This document shows positions 36,442 through 44,422 of a stretch of DNA of 64,000 nucleotides, one piece after another (position 1 is the first letter of the stretch; every line of letters begins with the position of its first letter). The DNA is from Rhodobacterales bacterium (GTDB lineage Bacteria; Pseudomonadota; Alphaproteobacteria; Rhodobacterales; Rhodobacteraceae). The stretch is taken from positions 1-64,000 of the forward strand of contig QKJR01000038.1 in NCBI GenBank assembly GCA_003249215.1, given 5' to 3'. Under the pieces are notes generated by a model. That model searched no databases and was not told where the DNA came from. It saw only the letters and a program-made list of their open reading frames with translations. The position numbers and the translations under genes were made by a program.

Positions 36442-37074
36442 ATGCACCGCCGTTTTTTGCTCACTTCCATTGCCGCCCTCGGTCTCGGGGCCGCCGCGCC
36501 TGCCCTGGCTCAGGGCACGGCGGTGAAATCGACGGCCTCCGCGCCGGGCAAGAGCGCGCCCGAGATCGAGCTGACCTCGGCGCCCGCTGGCAAATGGCCG
36601 ATCGCGCCGCAATATTACCCGGTCGAGGTGCGGGTGAAGCCCGAGCTGCCGGTGGGCTCTATCATCATCGTCTCGGACAAGTTCTTCCTCTATCACATCA
36701 TCGCCCCGGGCCGGGCAATGCGCTACGGCGTGGCGGTCGGCAAGGGCGAGCTGAAATTCCGCGGCACCGCGGTCGTGGGGCGCAAGGTCGAATGGCCGAG
36801 CTGGAAGCCGACGCCGGAGATGGTCGAGCGCAGCCCCTCGCATTACGCCAGATATGCCGAGAGCGGGATGCCCGGGGGGCCCAACAATCCGCTCGGCGCG
36901 CGGGCGATGTACCTTTATCAAAACGGGCATGACACCGCGATCCGCATCCATGGCACGACCGAGCCGAGCTCGATCGGGCATGCGGTCTCGAACGGCTGCC
37001 TGCGGATGGTGAACGATCACGTCATCGCGCTTTTCGAGCAGATCCCGGTCGGCACGCAGGTCACCGTTTACTGA
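36442..37074 (+). CDS. L,D-transpeptidase (YkuD domain)
   Basis: A 210-residue exported enzyme. The N-terminus MHRRFLLTSIAALGLG ending in PALA is a signal peptide with a twin-arginine-like start. The YkuD active site is intact: IRIHGTTEPSSIG (histidine) and HAVSNGCLRM (nucleophilic cysteine). These enzymes make 3-3 crosslinks or attach outer-membrane proteins to peptidoglycan. Its stop overlaps the selU start by one base (TGATG), so translation is coupled, though the two functions are not obviously related. Confidence 0.93.
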   Translation: MHRRFLLTSIAALGLGAAAPALAQGTAVKSTASAPGKSAPEIELTSAPAGKWPIAPQYYPVEVRVKPELPVGSIIIVSDKFFLYHIIAPGRAMRYGVAVGKGELKFRGTAVVGRKVEWPSWKPTPEMVERSPSHYARYAESGMPGGPNNPLGARAMYLYQNGHDTAIRIHGTTEPSSIGHAVSNGCLRMVNDHVIALFEQIPVGTQVTVY

Positions 37075-38126
37075 TGAAACTCACCTCGGTTGCCGAGAGT
37101 GCGGCGCTCGATTTCGATACGGTGATCGACGTGCGTTCGCCCGCCGAGTTTGCCGAGGATCACCTGCCGGGGGCGATCAACCTGCCGGTTCTCGACAATG
37201 AGGAGCGCGCCCGTGTCGGCACGATCTACAAGCAGGTCTCGCCCTTCGATGCGCGCCGGATCGGTGGTGCGCTGGTTGCGGCCAATGCCGCGCGGCATCT
37301 GCAGGGGCCCTTGGCCGACAAGCCGGGCGGATGGCGTCCGCTCGTCTATTGCTGGCGCGGCGGGCAGCGCTCGGGGTCTTTTGCGACGATCCTCAAGCAG
37401 ATCGGCTGGCGGGTGGAGCTCGTCGAAGGCGGTTACAAGGCGTGGCGCGGGCTGGTGGTCGAGGACCTGACGCGCCCGCCGGTCGCCCCAGTCGTGGTCC
37501 TCGATGGCAATACCGGCTCGGCCAAGACCGCGATCCTGCTCGCGGCGGCGGCGCAGGGGGCGCAGGTGATCGACCTCGAGGGGCTCGCCAATCACCGCGG
37601 CTCGATCTTCGGCGCGCGCCCGGGCGGGCAGCCGGCGCAGAAGGGCTTCGAGGGGCGGCTGGCGGTCGCGCTGACCGCGCTCGATCCCACGCGGCCGGTG
37701 CTGGTCGAGGCGGAGAGCTCGAAGATCGGGGATATCAATCTGCCCAAGGGGATCTGGGCCGCGATCTGTGCGGCACCCCGGATCCGGATTGTGGCGCCTT
37801 TGCCCGCACGGGCCGACTATCTGGCGCGGGCCTATGCCGATGTGGCGGCGGACCGGGCGGAACTGGCCGCGCTGATCGACAGGCTGCGGCCCTTCCATGC
37901 GGCCGAGGTGATCGAGGGCTGGCAGGCTTTCGCGGCGGCCGGTGATCTGGCGCCGCTGGCCGGCGATCTGATGGCCCGCCATTACGACCCGCGCTATGAA
38001 AAGCACCGTGCCCGCCACGGCGCGGCCGGGGCGGTGATCGCGGCGCCGAGCCTCCTGCCCGAGGCGCTGCCGGGGCTCGCGGCGCAGGTGATGGCCGCGG
38101 CCGGGGCGCTGGTTACAGCACGTTGA
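37074..38126 (+). CDS. selU: tRNA 2-selenouridine synthase
   Basis: Also called MnmH: converts 2-thiouridine at the wobble position of some tRNAs to 2-selenouridine using selenophosphate. The 350 residues begin with a rhodanese domain (DVRSPAEFAEDHLPGAINLPVLDN, catalytic YCWRGGQRSGS with the cysteine) and continue into a P-loop-like domain (VLDGNTGSAKTA) and the LVEAESSKIGDI segment. Selenophosphate would come from the SelD encoded tail to tail with it. The last 14 bp overlap the end of that gene. Confidence 0.95.
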   Translation: MKLTSVAESAALDFDTVIDVRSPAEFAEDHLPGAINLPVLDNEERARVGTIYKQVSPFDARRIGGALVAANAARHLQGPLADKPGGWRPLVYCWRGGQRSGSFATILKQIGWRVELVEGGYKAWRGLVVEDLTRPPVAPVVVLDGNTGSAKTAILLAAAAQGAQVIDLEGLANHRGSIFGARPGGQPAQKGFEGRLAVALTALDPTRPVLVEAESSKIGDINLPKGIWAAICAAPRIRIVAPLPARADYLARAYADVAADRAELAALIDRLRPFHAAEVIEGWQAFAAAGDLAPLAGDLMARHYDPRYEKHRARHGAAGAVIAAPSLLPEALPGLAAQVMAAAGALVTAR

Positions 38127-40281
38127 GGAAGGGTTCGCCTTCGGTGATCCGGCCGATCCGCACCGCCTGAATACCCTGAGCGGCGAGCGCCGAAATTGCC
38201 GTCGCGGCCTGATCCGCGGGCAAGGCGGCCAGGAGCCCGCCCGCCGTCTGCGGATCGTAGAGCAATTCGGCGCGCGGGCTTTCGGGGGCGAAGATCCGGC
38301 CCGCGAGCGCAGCGATATTCTGCGGCAGCAGGCTCGAATGATGGCCCTGCGCCGCAAGCGCCTCGGCCCCGGGCAGGAGCGGCACCGCGCTCAGCTCGAT
38401 CTCGGCGGCGGTGCCGGAGGCCTCGCAGAGATTGATCAGATGGCCCGCAAGGCCGAAGCCCGTCACATCGGTCATCGCATGGGCGAGCGGCGCGAGAATG
38501 GCGGCATCTGCGGCGAGCGGCCGGTCCATCGCGGCGAGCGCGCCCGCGACCACATCGCCCGGCGCCGCCTTGAGCATTTCGGCGGCGAGGATCACCCCGG
38601 TGCCCAGGGGTTTCGTCAGGATCAGCGCATCGCCCGGGCGCGCGCCGTCGATGCCGACGGGCGCCGCGGCAAGGCCGGTCACCGAAAACCCGAGTGAGAG
38701 CTCGGCGCCGAGGCTCGTATGCCCGCCCACGAGATCGGCGCCCGCCGCCCGGAACACGGTGCCCGCCGCGTCGAGTATCTCGGCCAGCGTGCGCGCGGCC
38801 AGCTCCTCGGTCATCCGCGGCAGGGTGACCTGCGCGAGCGCCGCCTGCGGCGCGCCCCCCATCGCCCAGATGTCGCCGAGCGCGTGGATCGCGGCGAGGC
38901 GGGCGAAGAGCCAGGGGTCCTCGATGAAGGCGCGCATGTGATCAGTGGTAAAGACTTGGCGCACATCGCCATGCGCGAGCACCGCGGCATCGTCACCCGG
39001 TTCCGAGAGGACATCGCCGCGGATCGCGCGCGGCTGGGCCGCGAGCACATCGGCGAGCGCCGCGCGCCCCATCTTCGCCCCGCAGCCGCCGCAGAGGGGC
39101 TTCGGCCCGAGCGCCTCTGCCACGCCCTCGGCGATCTCGGGCGGCAGGGCAGGGGCGGGCATCGCGGGCAGGTCGTGGACCTTTTCCATGAACCGCCGGT
39201 CGATCCGGTCCTTCCAGCGCCAGAGCCATTTGCCATCGAGCGGCAGGCGCCATTTATCGGCCACCGCGCGCTTGTCGCCGGTCGAGATCAGCTTGAGATA
39301 GTCGCGCTGCGGGTGATAGAGGCGCAGCGCCCCGGGCCGGCCCATCGCGGCCGCGCGCAGGTTCTCAAACAGCACCGGCGCCTCGCGCACCGCATAGACC
39401 CCGGCCTTGGGGCGCGGCGCATGGGCGAGATGGGCGATGTCGCCGGCGGCGAAGATCGCCGGGTCCGAGCTTTGCAGAAAAGGCGAGACGGTGACGAAGC
39501 CCTCGTGGAGCGCGAGGCCGGTCTGCGGCAGCCAGTCGGCGGGCCGGGTGGCCCCGGTGCCGAGGATGAAATCGGCGGGTTCGACACGCCCGCCTTCGAG
39601 CAGCAGCGCCCCGGCCCGCGCCTCGGTCACCCGGGCGTTTTCCTCGATCCGCACCCCGAGCCGCGCGCAATGGGCGCGCAGCCGCCCGCGCGCGCCGGGG
39701 CCGAGAAGGGCGAGCGCCTCTGGTCCCGCCTCATAGACGGTGACCGCGGCATCGGGGCGGCGATGTTTGAAAGCGAGCGCCAGCTCGACCCCGGCAACGC
39801 CCCCGCCTACGACCGCGATCCGCGCGCCGGGCGCGGCGGTGGTGGCGAAGACCTCCCAGGCATCGGCGAAGGCGTCGAGCGGTTTCGCCGGCGTCACATG
39901 CTCGGCAAAGCCCGGGATCTGCGGCATCTCGCCGGTGATCCCGGTGTCGATCGAGGCGATATCATAGGCCACGGGCGCGCGGCCGGGCACGATCACCTGC
40001 CGGCGGGCCCGGTCGATCCCCTCGGCCCGCCCGAGAATGAGCCGCGCGCCCGCGTGGCGCGCGAGCCGCACCAGATCGAGTTGCAGCGCCGCGCGCGGAT
40101 AATGCCCCGCGACATGGCCCGGCAACATGCCCGAATAGGCCGCGGTGGGCAGCGGGTTGATGACCGTCAGGCGCACACCCGGCAGCGGCTTCATCCCCCA
40201 CATCCGCAGCACGAGCGCATGCGCGTGCCCGCCGCCGATCAGCACGAGGTCGCGGGTGAGGGGCAATGCGGGCATATCCAT
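38113..40281 (-). CDS. selD: fusion of NADH-dehydrogenase-like flavoprotein with selenide, water dikinase
   Basis: A 722-residue two-domain protein. Residues 1 to about 375 are a pyridine-nucleotide-disulfide oxidoreductase-type domain: FAD motif LVLIGGGHAHALVL, NAD motif IAVVGGGVAGVELALAF and an AAGDIAHL segment near 278-285. Residues from about 390 are SelD, which makes selenophosphate from selenide and ATP; its N-terminal loop is CGGCGAK with Cys397, Cys400 and Lys403, and GDDAAVL, GGHTSLGAEL and TDVTGFGLAGHL follow. The catalytic position is cysteine, not selenocysteine. Such fusions are known; the flavin domain may deliver reduced selenium. The start follows AAAGGAG. It is convergent with selU. 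Confidence 0.95.
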   Translation of the reverse strand: MDMPALPLTRDLVLIGGGHAHALVLRMWGMKPLPGVRLTVINPLPTAAYSGMLPGHVAGHYPRAALQLDLVRLARHAGARLILGRAEGIDRARRQVIVPGRAPVAYDIASIDTGITGEMPQIPGFAEHVTPAKPLDAFADAWEVFATTAAPGARIAVVGGGVAGVELALAFKHRRPDAAVTVYEAGPEALALLGPGARGRLRAHCARLGVRIEENARVTEARAGALLLEGGRVEPADFILGTGATRPADWLPQTGLALHEGFVTVSPFLQSSDPAIFAAGDIAHLAHAPRPKAGVYAVREAPVLFENLRAAAMGRPGALRLYHPQRDYLKLISTGDKRAVADKWRLPLDGKWLWRWKDRIDRRFMEKVHDLPAMPAPALPPEIAEGVAEALGPKPLCGGCGAKMGRAALADVLAAQPRAIRGDVLSEPGDDAAVLAHGDVRQVFTTDHMRAFIEDPWLFARLAAIHALGDIWAMGGAPQAALAQVTLPRMTEELAARTLAEILDAAGTVFRAAGADLVGGHTSLGAELSLGFSVTGLAAAPVGIDGARPGDALILTKPLGTGVILAAEMLKAAPGDVVAGALAAMDRPLAADAAILAPLAHAMTDVTGFGLAGHLINLCEASGTAAEIELSAVPLLPGAEALAAQGHHSSLLPQNIAALAGRIFAPESPRAELLYDPQTAGGLLAALPADQAATAISALAAQGIQAVRIGRITEGEPFLNVL

Positions 40282-40413
40282 CGGGGGCTCCTTTGTCCCA
40301 TGGCTAGCGCGCTGCCGGCGCGGCGCCAACCGTCATTTCGTCGCGGTGGCGGGGCGGGGGATCTGTTCCTAGGGGGGCCGCGTCGCCGGCCGCGGATTTT
40401 GCCGATTCAGCCC

Positions 40414-40440
40414 TTGACGGCCCGGCGCCCGTGCAATAGT
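40414..40440 (+). promoter_or_regulatory. candidate tRNA-Met promoter
   Basis: TTGACG (40414-40419) and AATAGT (40435-40440), 15 bp apart, end 12 bases before the tRNA. Spacing is short, but the -35 is good and the position is right. Confidence 0.45.
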
Positions 40441-40452
40441 GACGCGCAACGT

Positions 40453-40529
40453 GGCTAGGTAGCTCAGTTGGTTAGAGCATGCGACTCATAATCGCAGGGT
40501 CGGGGGTTCGAGTCCCCCCCTCGCCACCA
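40453..40529 (+). tRNA. tRNA-Met (anticodon CAU), elongator type
   Basis: A 77-nt cloverleaf with encoded CCA. D stem GCTC/GAGC, anticodon stem TGCGA/TCGCA with loop CTCATAA (anticodon CAU), T stem GGGGG/CCCCC with loop TTCGAGT and discriminator A73. The acceptor stem GGCTAGG/CCTCGCC pairs except at the fourth position, where U4 faces C69; CCTAGCC would pair fully. CAU could also belong to a lysidine-modified tRNA-Ile, but the body resembles elongator tRNA-Met of alphaproteobacteria. Confidence 0.93.
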
Positions 40530-40565
40530 CTTCCCCCTTCTTCGACATTCGATCCGATCCGGGAC

Positions 40566-40596
40566 CGCGATCGCGCGGCATGATCGCGCCGGTTTT
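40566..40596 (+). terminator. candidate terminator downstream of the tRNA
   Basis: A 7-bp stem CGCGATC/GATCGCG with a 9-base loop, followed by CCGGTTTTT. It lies in the 258-bp gap between the tRNA and the thiolase gene, where I see no other feature except the ribosome site of the thiolase. Confidence 0.45.
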
Positions 40597-40787
40597 TGCG
40601 GTTATCTGCGGCCGGGCCCGCCGGCTGCGGGCGCGAAAATCCGGCCTTGGGCGTAGGGCCCGATACACTTCCGCGTAGAACCTCCACTGCCGTTCGGCCG
40701 CGCCTTTGTCCGTCGCGGCCCCATCCGTGCCGGGCCGCGCGCGAGGCCCCGGCACCCAGTCGCCCCGCGGGGCATCGGAGGAGAGAC

Positions 40788-41960
40788 ATGACATCACCGA
40801 TCTACATCACCGGCTCGGGCCACACCCGTTTCGGACGCCTGAGCGAGACGCTCGAGGAGCTGATCGTCGAGGCCGCGCGCGAGGCGATCGCCGAGGCCGC
40901 GATCGACCCCGCCGAGATCGACGCGGTCTTTCTGGGGCAGTTCAATTCGGGGCTGGTGCCCGATGCCTTCGCCGCCTCGCTGATCCTGCAGGCCGATCCG
41001 GCGCTGCGGTTCAAACCCGCCACGCGCTGCGAAAATGCCTGTGGTTCGGGGGCGGCGGCGATTCATGGTGCGCTCAACCTGATCCGGGCGGGGCAGGCGA
41101 AAACCGTGCTCGTCGTCGGCGCCGAGAAGATGACCCATCGCAGCACGCCCGAGGTGACGGCGGCCCTCGCCGGGGCGGGCTATCAGAACGATCCGGTCGA
41201 GGCCGGGCTCAGCTTCCCGCAGGTCTTCGCGCTGGCGGCGCAGGGCTATGCCGCGCGTTACGGCAGCCCCTATGACGCTATGGCGCGGATCGCCGCCAAG
41301 AACCACGCCCATGCGATGGCCAATCCGCTGGCGCAGATGCACAAGGCGATGCCCTATGAGTTCTGCCGCGAGGTGAGCGAAAAGAACCCGATGATCGCGC
41401 CGCCGCTGCGGCTTTCGGATTGCTCGCTCGTGACCGACGGGGCGGCGGCGGTGGTGCTGCGTTCGGCCGATGCGGCACAGGACGACGCGCGCCGGGTGCG
41501 GATCGCGGCGGCCGAGCATGTGTCGGATTTCCTGCCGCTTTCGCGGCGCGATTTCGTGGCTTTCGAGGGGCCCGAGCGGGCGATCGGGGCGGCCTATCGG
41601 GCGGCGGGGATCACGGTCGCGGATCTCGATTTCGCCGAGGTGCATGATTGCTTCACCCCCGCCGAGCTCTTGATCTACGAGGCGATGGGGCTTGCGCCCA
41701 AGGGGCAGGGCGCGCGCGCGCTCGAGGAGGGCACCGTGATGGCGGGCGGGCGCACGCCGGTCAACCTCTCGGGGGGGCTCAAGGCCAAGGGCCACCCGGT
41801 CGGCGCGAGTGGCGTGTCGATGCATGCGCTGGCCTTCCGGCAGTTGACCGGGCAGGCGGGCGAGATGCAGCGCGCGGGCGCGGAATGGGGGCTTGCCTTC
41901 AACATGGGCGGCGCCGCTGTGGCGAATTATGCCACGCTGCTCAATGCCGACCGGGCCTGA
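40788..41960 (+). CDS. thiolase-family acyl-CoA acetyltransferase (SCP2-thiolase type)
   Basis: A 390-residue thiolase-fold enzyme. The nucleophilic cysteine is in CENACGSGAAAI near residue 85. The histidine-cysteine motif is HDCFT rather than the classical C-terminal CGGG pattern, followed by GHPVGASGV. This layout matches the SCP2-thiolase/lipid-transfer-like subgroup, which cleaves or forms beta-ketoacyl-CoA. A GGAGGAGAG site precedes the ATG. It stands alone, convergent with the DUF455 gene, so the pathway is not indicated by neighbours. Confidence 0.9.
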   Translation: MTSPIYITGSGHTRFGRLSETLEELIVEAAREAIAEAAIDPAEIDAVFLGQFNSGLVPDAFAASLILQADPALRFKPATRCENACGSGAAAIHGALNLIRAGQAKTVLVVGAEKMTHRSTPEVTAALAGAGYQNDPVEAGLSFPQVFALAAQGYAARYGSPYDAMARIAAKNHAHAMANPLAQMHKAMPYEFCREVSEKNPMIAPPLRLSDCSLVTDGAAAVVLRSADAAQDDARRVRIAAAEHVSDFLPLSRRDFVAFEGPERAIGAAYRAAGITVADLDFAEVHDCFTPAELLIYEAMGLAPKGQGARALEEGTVMAGGRTPVNLSGGLKAKGHPVGASGVSMHALAFRQLTGQAGEMQRAGAEWGLAFNMGGAAVANYATLLNADRA

Positions 41961-41983
41961 GAGGGCGTATCCCGCCGCGGCGC

Positions 41984-42832
41984 CTAGCGCAGCGCGGCGG
42001 GCGTTTCCTCGGCGAGCGGCCAGTAGAAATCGGGCGGCAGCCCGGCTTCGGCGCGCTTCTCCTCGTTGAAAGGGGGCTTCAACTGGCCATGGAAATAGCG
42101 CCGCACGAGGGCGTGGAAGCTCTCCTTCGGGTCCATCTCGTGGCGGCCACAGAGGAAGTGGAACCATTTCGAGCCATAGGCGACATGGCTCACCTCTTCG
42201 GCATAGATCACCTCGAGCGCCGCGATCACCTGCGGCAGGTCGGCCTTGCGGAAGATCTCGATCATCCCCGGCGTCACATCGAGCCCGCGCGCCTCGAGCA
42301 CCATCGGCACCACCGTCAGCCGCCCGATCAGATCGCCCGCCGTATCCTCGGCCGCGCGCCACATCCCGGCATGGGCCGCAAGCGCGCCGTAATGGCTGCC
42401 GAGATCGTTCAGGCAGGCCTCGATCAGGCGGAAATGCTTGCTCTCCTCGTCGGCCGATTTCACCCAGTCGTCGTAGAAGCCCATCGGCATCTTCGTGTCG
42501 GTGAAGCGCGCGATGATGTCCCAATGCAGGTCGACGGCGTTGAGTTCGATATGCGCCACGGCATGCAACAAGGCGATGCGTCCCGCGGGCGAGCCGGGGC
42601 GGCGGCGCGGCACGTCGCGCGGATCAAGCAGCTCGGGCGCCTCGGGGCGGGCGGGGAAATCGGGGGGCGTGGCCTGCCCCACCGGCATCGGGGTGCCCGC
42701 CGCACGGCCCGCGAACCAGCGTGCGGCATGGGCACGCGATTTCGCGGTCTTTTCCATCGGATCGCCGGTGGTAAGAACGTCGACCGCACAGGCGGCGAGG
42801 GTTTCGGGCTGGGGCGGGGCGCTTTCGGTCAT
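41984..42832 (-). CDS. DUF455 ferritin-like protein
   Basis: A 282-residue protein of the DUF455 family, ferritin-like four-helix bundles. Metal-ligand patterns are visible: HAVAHIELNAVDLHWD, then KSADEESKHFRL, then LEVIYAEEVSHVAYG, which supply Glu and His for a di-iron site. The N-terminus ends in a Pro/Ala-rich link. The function of the family is not established; a hydroxylase or oxidase role has been guessed from the fold. Between its start and the sqr stop lie three consecutive hairpins. Confidence 0.88.
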   Translation of the reverse strand: MTESAPPQPETLAACAVDVLTTGDPMEKTAKSRAHAARWFAGRAAGTPMPVGQATPPDFPARPEAPELLDPRDVPRRRPGSPAGRIALLHAVAHIELNAVDLHWDIIARFTDTKMPMGFYDDWVKSADEESKHFRLIEACLNDLGSHYGALAAHAGMWRAAEDTAGDLIGRLTVVPMVLEARGLDVTPGMIEIFRKADLPQVIAALEVIYAEEVSHVAYGSKWFHFLCGRHEMDPKESFHALVRRYFHGQLKPPFNEEKRAEAGLPPDFYWPLAEETPAALR

Positions 42833-42879
42833 GGCGGGACCCTATCGCAGCCGTTCGCTGTGCGGAAGCGGCATGAGAA

Positions 42880-42950
42880 AGGCGGGCATTGCGCCCGCCT
42901 CTCGCCCGCCTCGGCGGGCTGCCCCGTTTCGGATGCGGCCGATCGGCCGC
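42880..42950. terminator. three consecutive GC-rich hairpins downstream of sqr
   Basis: Hairpin A AGGCGGGC/GCCCGCCT with loop ATTGC (42880-42900), hairpin B GCCCGCC/GGCGGGC with a two-base loop (42904-42919), and the perfect 16-bp palindrome GCGGCCGATCGGCCGC (42935-42950). All lie in the 135 bases between sqr and the DUF455 gene, both transcribed leftward. They probably end sqr transcription; no long T-tract is present. Confidence 0.55.
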
Positions 42951-42967
42951 ACCCGCCTCCTCGGGGC

Positions 42968-44251
42968 TTATCCCTTTCTGGTCGCCTTGAGCTTGTCGAT
43001 CCCGAGCATCTTCATCGCGAATTTCTCGTAGAAGGTTTCCGAGGTGCCCTTGCGCAGCTTGTGCATGAAATAGCGCTCGAACCCTTCCTTGGCCCAATGC
43101 ACCCATTTCCCCTGGGCCGACCAGTTCACGTTGCGCGGCGGGATCTGCGGCTGGGCGACGAAGGCGATGCCCTGATCGCCGAAGTCCGCCAGACAGACCG
43201 CGTTCCAGGTGCCGATCTCGTCGGGCTCTTGGCCCCGCACGAGATTGCCGATGTTATGGGCCGTGGCGGTCACCATGCTCTCGATCATGAAGCCGGTCTT
43301 CGGCACGCCGACCGGCACGGGCGTGCCGCCCACCGGCGGGATCGCGACGCAGACGCCGACCGCGAAGACATTGGGGAAGGTCGGGTTGCGCTGATATTTG
43401 TCGACGATGGTGAAGCCGCGCGGGTTCGACAGGCCTTCGATGCCCGAGACCGCCGGAATGCCGCGGAAGGCGGGCAGCATCATCGCATAGCCGAAGGGCA
43501 TTTCCTTCACGCCCTTGACCGAGCCGTCATCGGCGATCTCCTCGACGAACATCTTGCCGTCTTCGACCTTCTGCACCTTGCACGAGGTCATCCATTTGAT
43601 GTGCTTGTCGCGCAGGTTCGCTTCCATCAGCCCCTTGGTATCGCCCACCCCGTCGAGGCCCAGATGGCCGACATAGGGCTCGGAGGTGATGAAGGTCATC
43701 GGCACCTGATCGCGGATCTTCATCTTGCGCAGCGCGGTATCGAGGATGAAGGTGAATTCATAGGCCGGGCCGTAGCAGCTCGCGCCCTGAACCGCGCCGA
43801 TGATGATCGGCCCCGGGTTCTTGCAGAAAGCTTCGAACGCCCCGCGCGCGGCCTCGGCATGGTCCACGTGGCAGATCGACTGGGTAAACCCCTCGGGGCC
43901 GAAGCCCTCGATCTCGTCGAAGGCCAGTTCCGGGCCGGTCGCGATCACGATGTAATCGTAATCGACCGAGCGCCCGTCGACGAGCTCGACCCGGTTCTCG
44001 GTGGCGTGCAGTTTCGCGGCGGCGACCGGGATGAACTCGATCCCCTTGCGCTTCATCGTCGGTTCCAGATCGACGGTGATATCCTTGCGATCCCGCCAGC
44101 CGACCGCCACCCAGGGGTTCGACGGCACGAAATGATATTTCGGATCCTTGGTGATGACGGTGATCTTGTCTTCCTTGCGCACCGTCTCGCGCAATTCATA
44201 GGCCATGATGGCGCCGCCGAGCCCGGCGCCCAGAACCACGATATGAGCCAT
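42968..44251 (-). CDS. sqr: sulfide:quinone oxidoreductase
   Basis: A membrane-bound flavoprotein that oxidises sulfide to polysulfide or sulfur and reduces quinone. The 427 residues start with the FAD motif VVLGAGLGGAIMAYEL. Three cysteines shown to be needed in the Rhodobacter capsulatus enzyme are present at the same numbers: Cys127 (SICHVD), Cys159 (GASCYGPAYEF) and Cys353 (NAVCLADFGD). The C-terminal amphipathic helices (HWAKEGFERYFMHKLRKG) suit peripheral membrane attachment. The start follows GGGAGGGGAG. An ATTC-N8-GAAT palindrome lies over the promoter, so sulfide induction through an SqrR-type repressor is likely. Confidence 0.95.
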   Translation of the reverse strand: MAHIVVLGAGLGGAIMAYELRETVRKEDKITVITKDPKYHFVPSNPWVAVGWRDRKDITVDLEPTMKRKGIEFIPVAAAKLHATENRVELVDGRSVDYDYIVIATGPELAFDEIEGFGPEGFTQSICHVDHAEAARGAFEAFCKNPGPIIIGAVQGASCYGPAYEFTFILDTALRKMKIRDQVPMTFITSEPYVGHLGLDGVGDTKGLMEANLRDKHIKWMTSCKVQKVEDGKMFVEEIADDGSVKGVKEMPFGYAMMLPAFRGIPAVSGIEGLSNPRGFTIVDKYQRNPTFPNVFAVGVCVAIPPVGGTPVPVGVPKTGFMIESMVTATAHNIGNLVRGQEPDEIGTWNAVCLADFGDQGIAFVAQPQIPPRNVNWSAQGKWVHWAKEGFERYFMHKLRKGTSETFYEKFAMKMLGIDKLKATRKG

Positions 44252-44304
44252 GTTGTCTCCCCTCCCTGCGGGTCTGGGCTGTCGGCCCACCCGCCTCTGC
44301 ATGC

Positions 44305-44320
44305 ATTCGTATACCTGAAT
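44305..44320. promoter_or_regulatory. ATTC-N8-GAAT operator candidate upstream of sqr (SqrR/BigR type)
   Basis: ATTCGTATACCTGAAT: perfect ATTC/GAAT arms eight bases apart, 54 bp from the sqr start and across the -10 region of its promoter. It shares arms plus the internal pattern (A, C and T at spacer positions 5, 6 and 8) with the palindrome upstream of the DUF2892 gene. Confidence 0.7.
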
Positions 44321-44340
44321 ATGTCTCCATCACCTGTCAA
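44312..44340 (-). promoter_or_regulatory. candidate sqr promoter
   Basis: A perfect -35 box TTGACA on the minus strand (44340-44335). The -10 region, 17-21 bp further (CAGGTA to TATACG), falls inside the operator palindrome. Confidence 0.5.
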
Positions 44341-44376
44341 GCGCCATGATCTGGCTCAAATCCACTTTAGGCAATG

Positions 44377-44403
44377 AAAAAAGGGGCGCCGGGGCGCCCC
44401 TTT
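44377..44403 (-). terminator. intrinsic terminator of the OmpA-family gene
   Basis: An 11-bp perfect stem AAAGGGGCGCC/GGCGCCCCTTT with a two-base loop, 20 bases after the stop and followed on the minus strand by a run of T. It separates this gene from the divergent-side sqr promoter. Confidence 0.8.
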
Positions 44404-44422
44404 GGTTTTCCTGTCGGGCCTG

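Noticed and set aside
40486-40797. Minus-strand open frame ending in ARGGLEPPTLRL, overlapping the tRNA
   Set aside because: This ending is the well-known false peptide produced by translating the antisense of a tRNA gene; the frame has no supporting ribosome site or family match.
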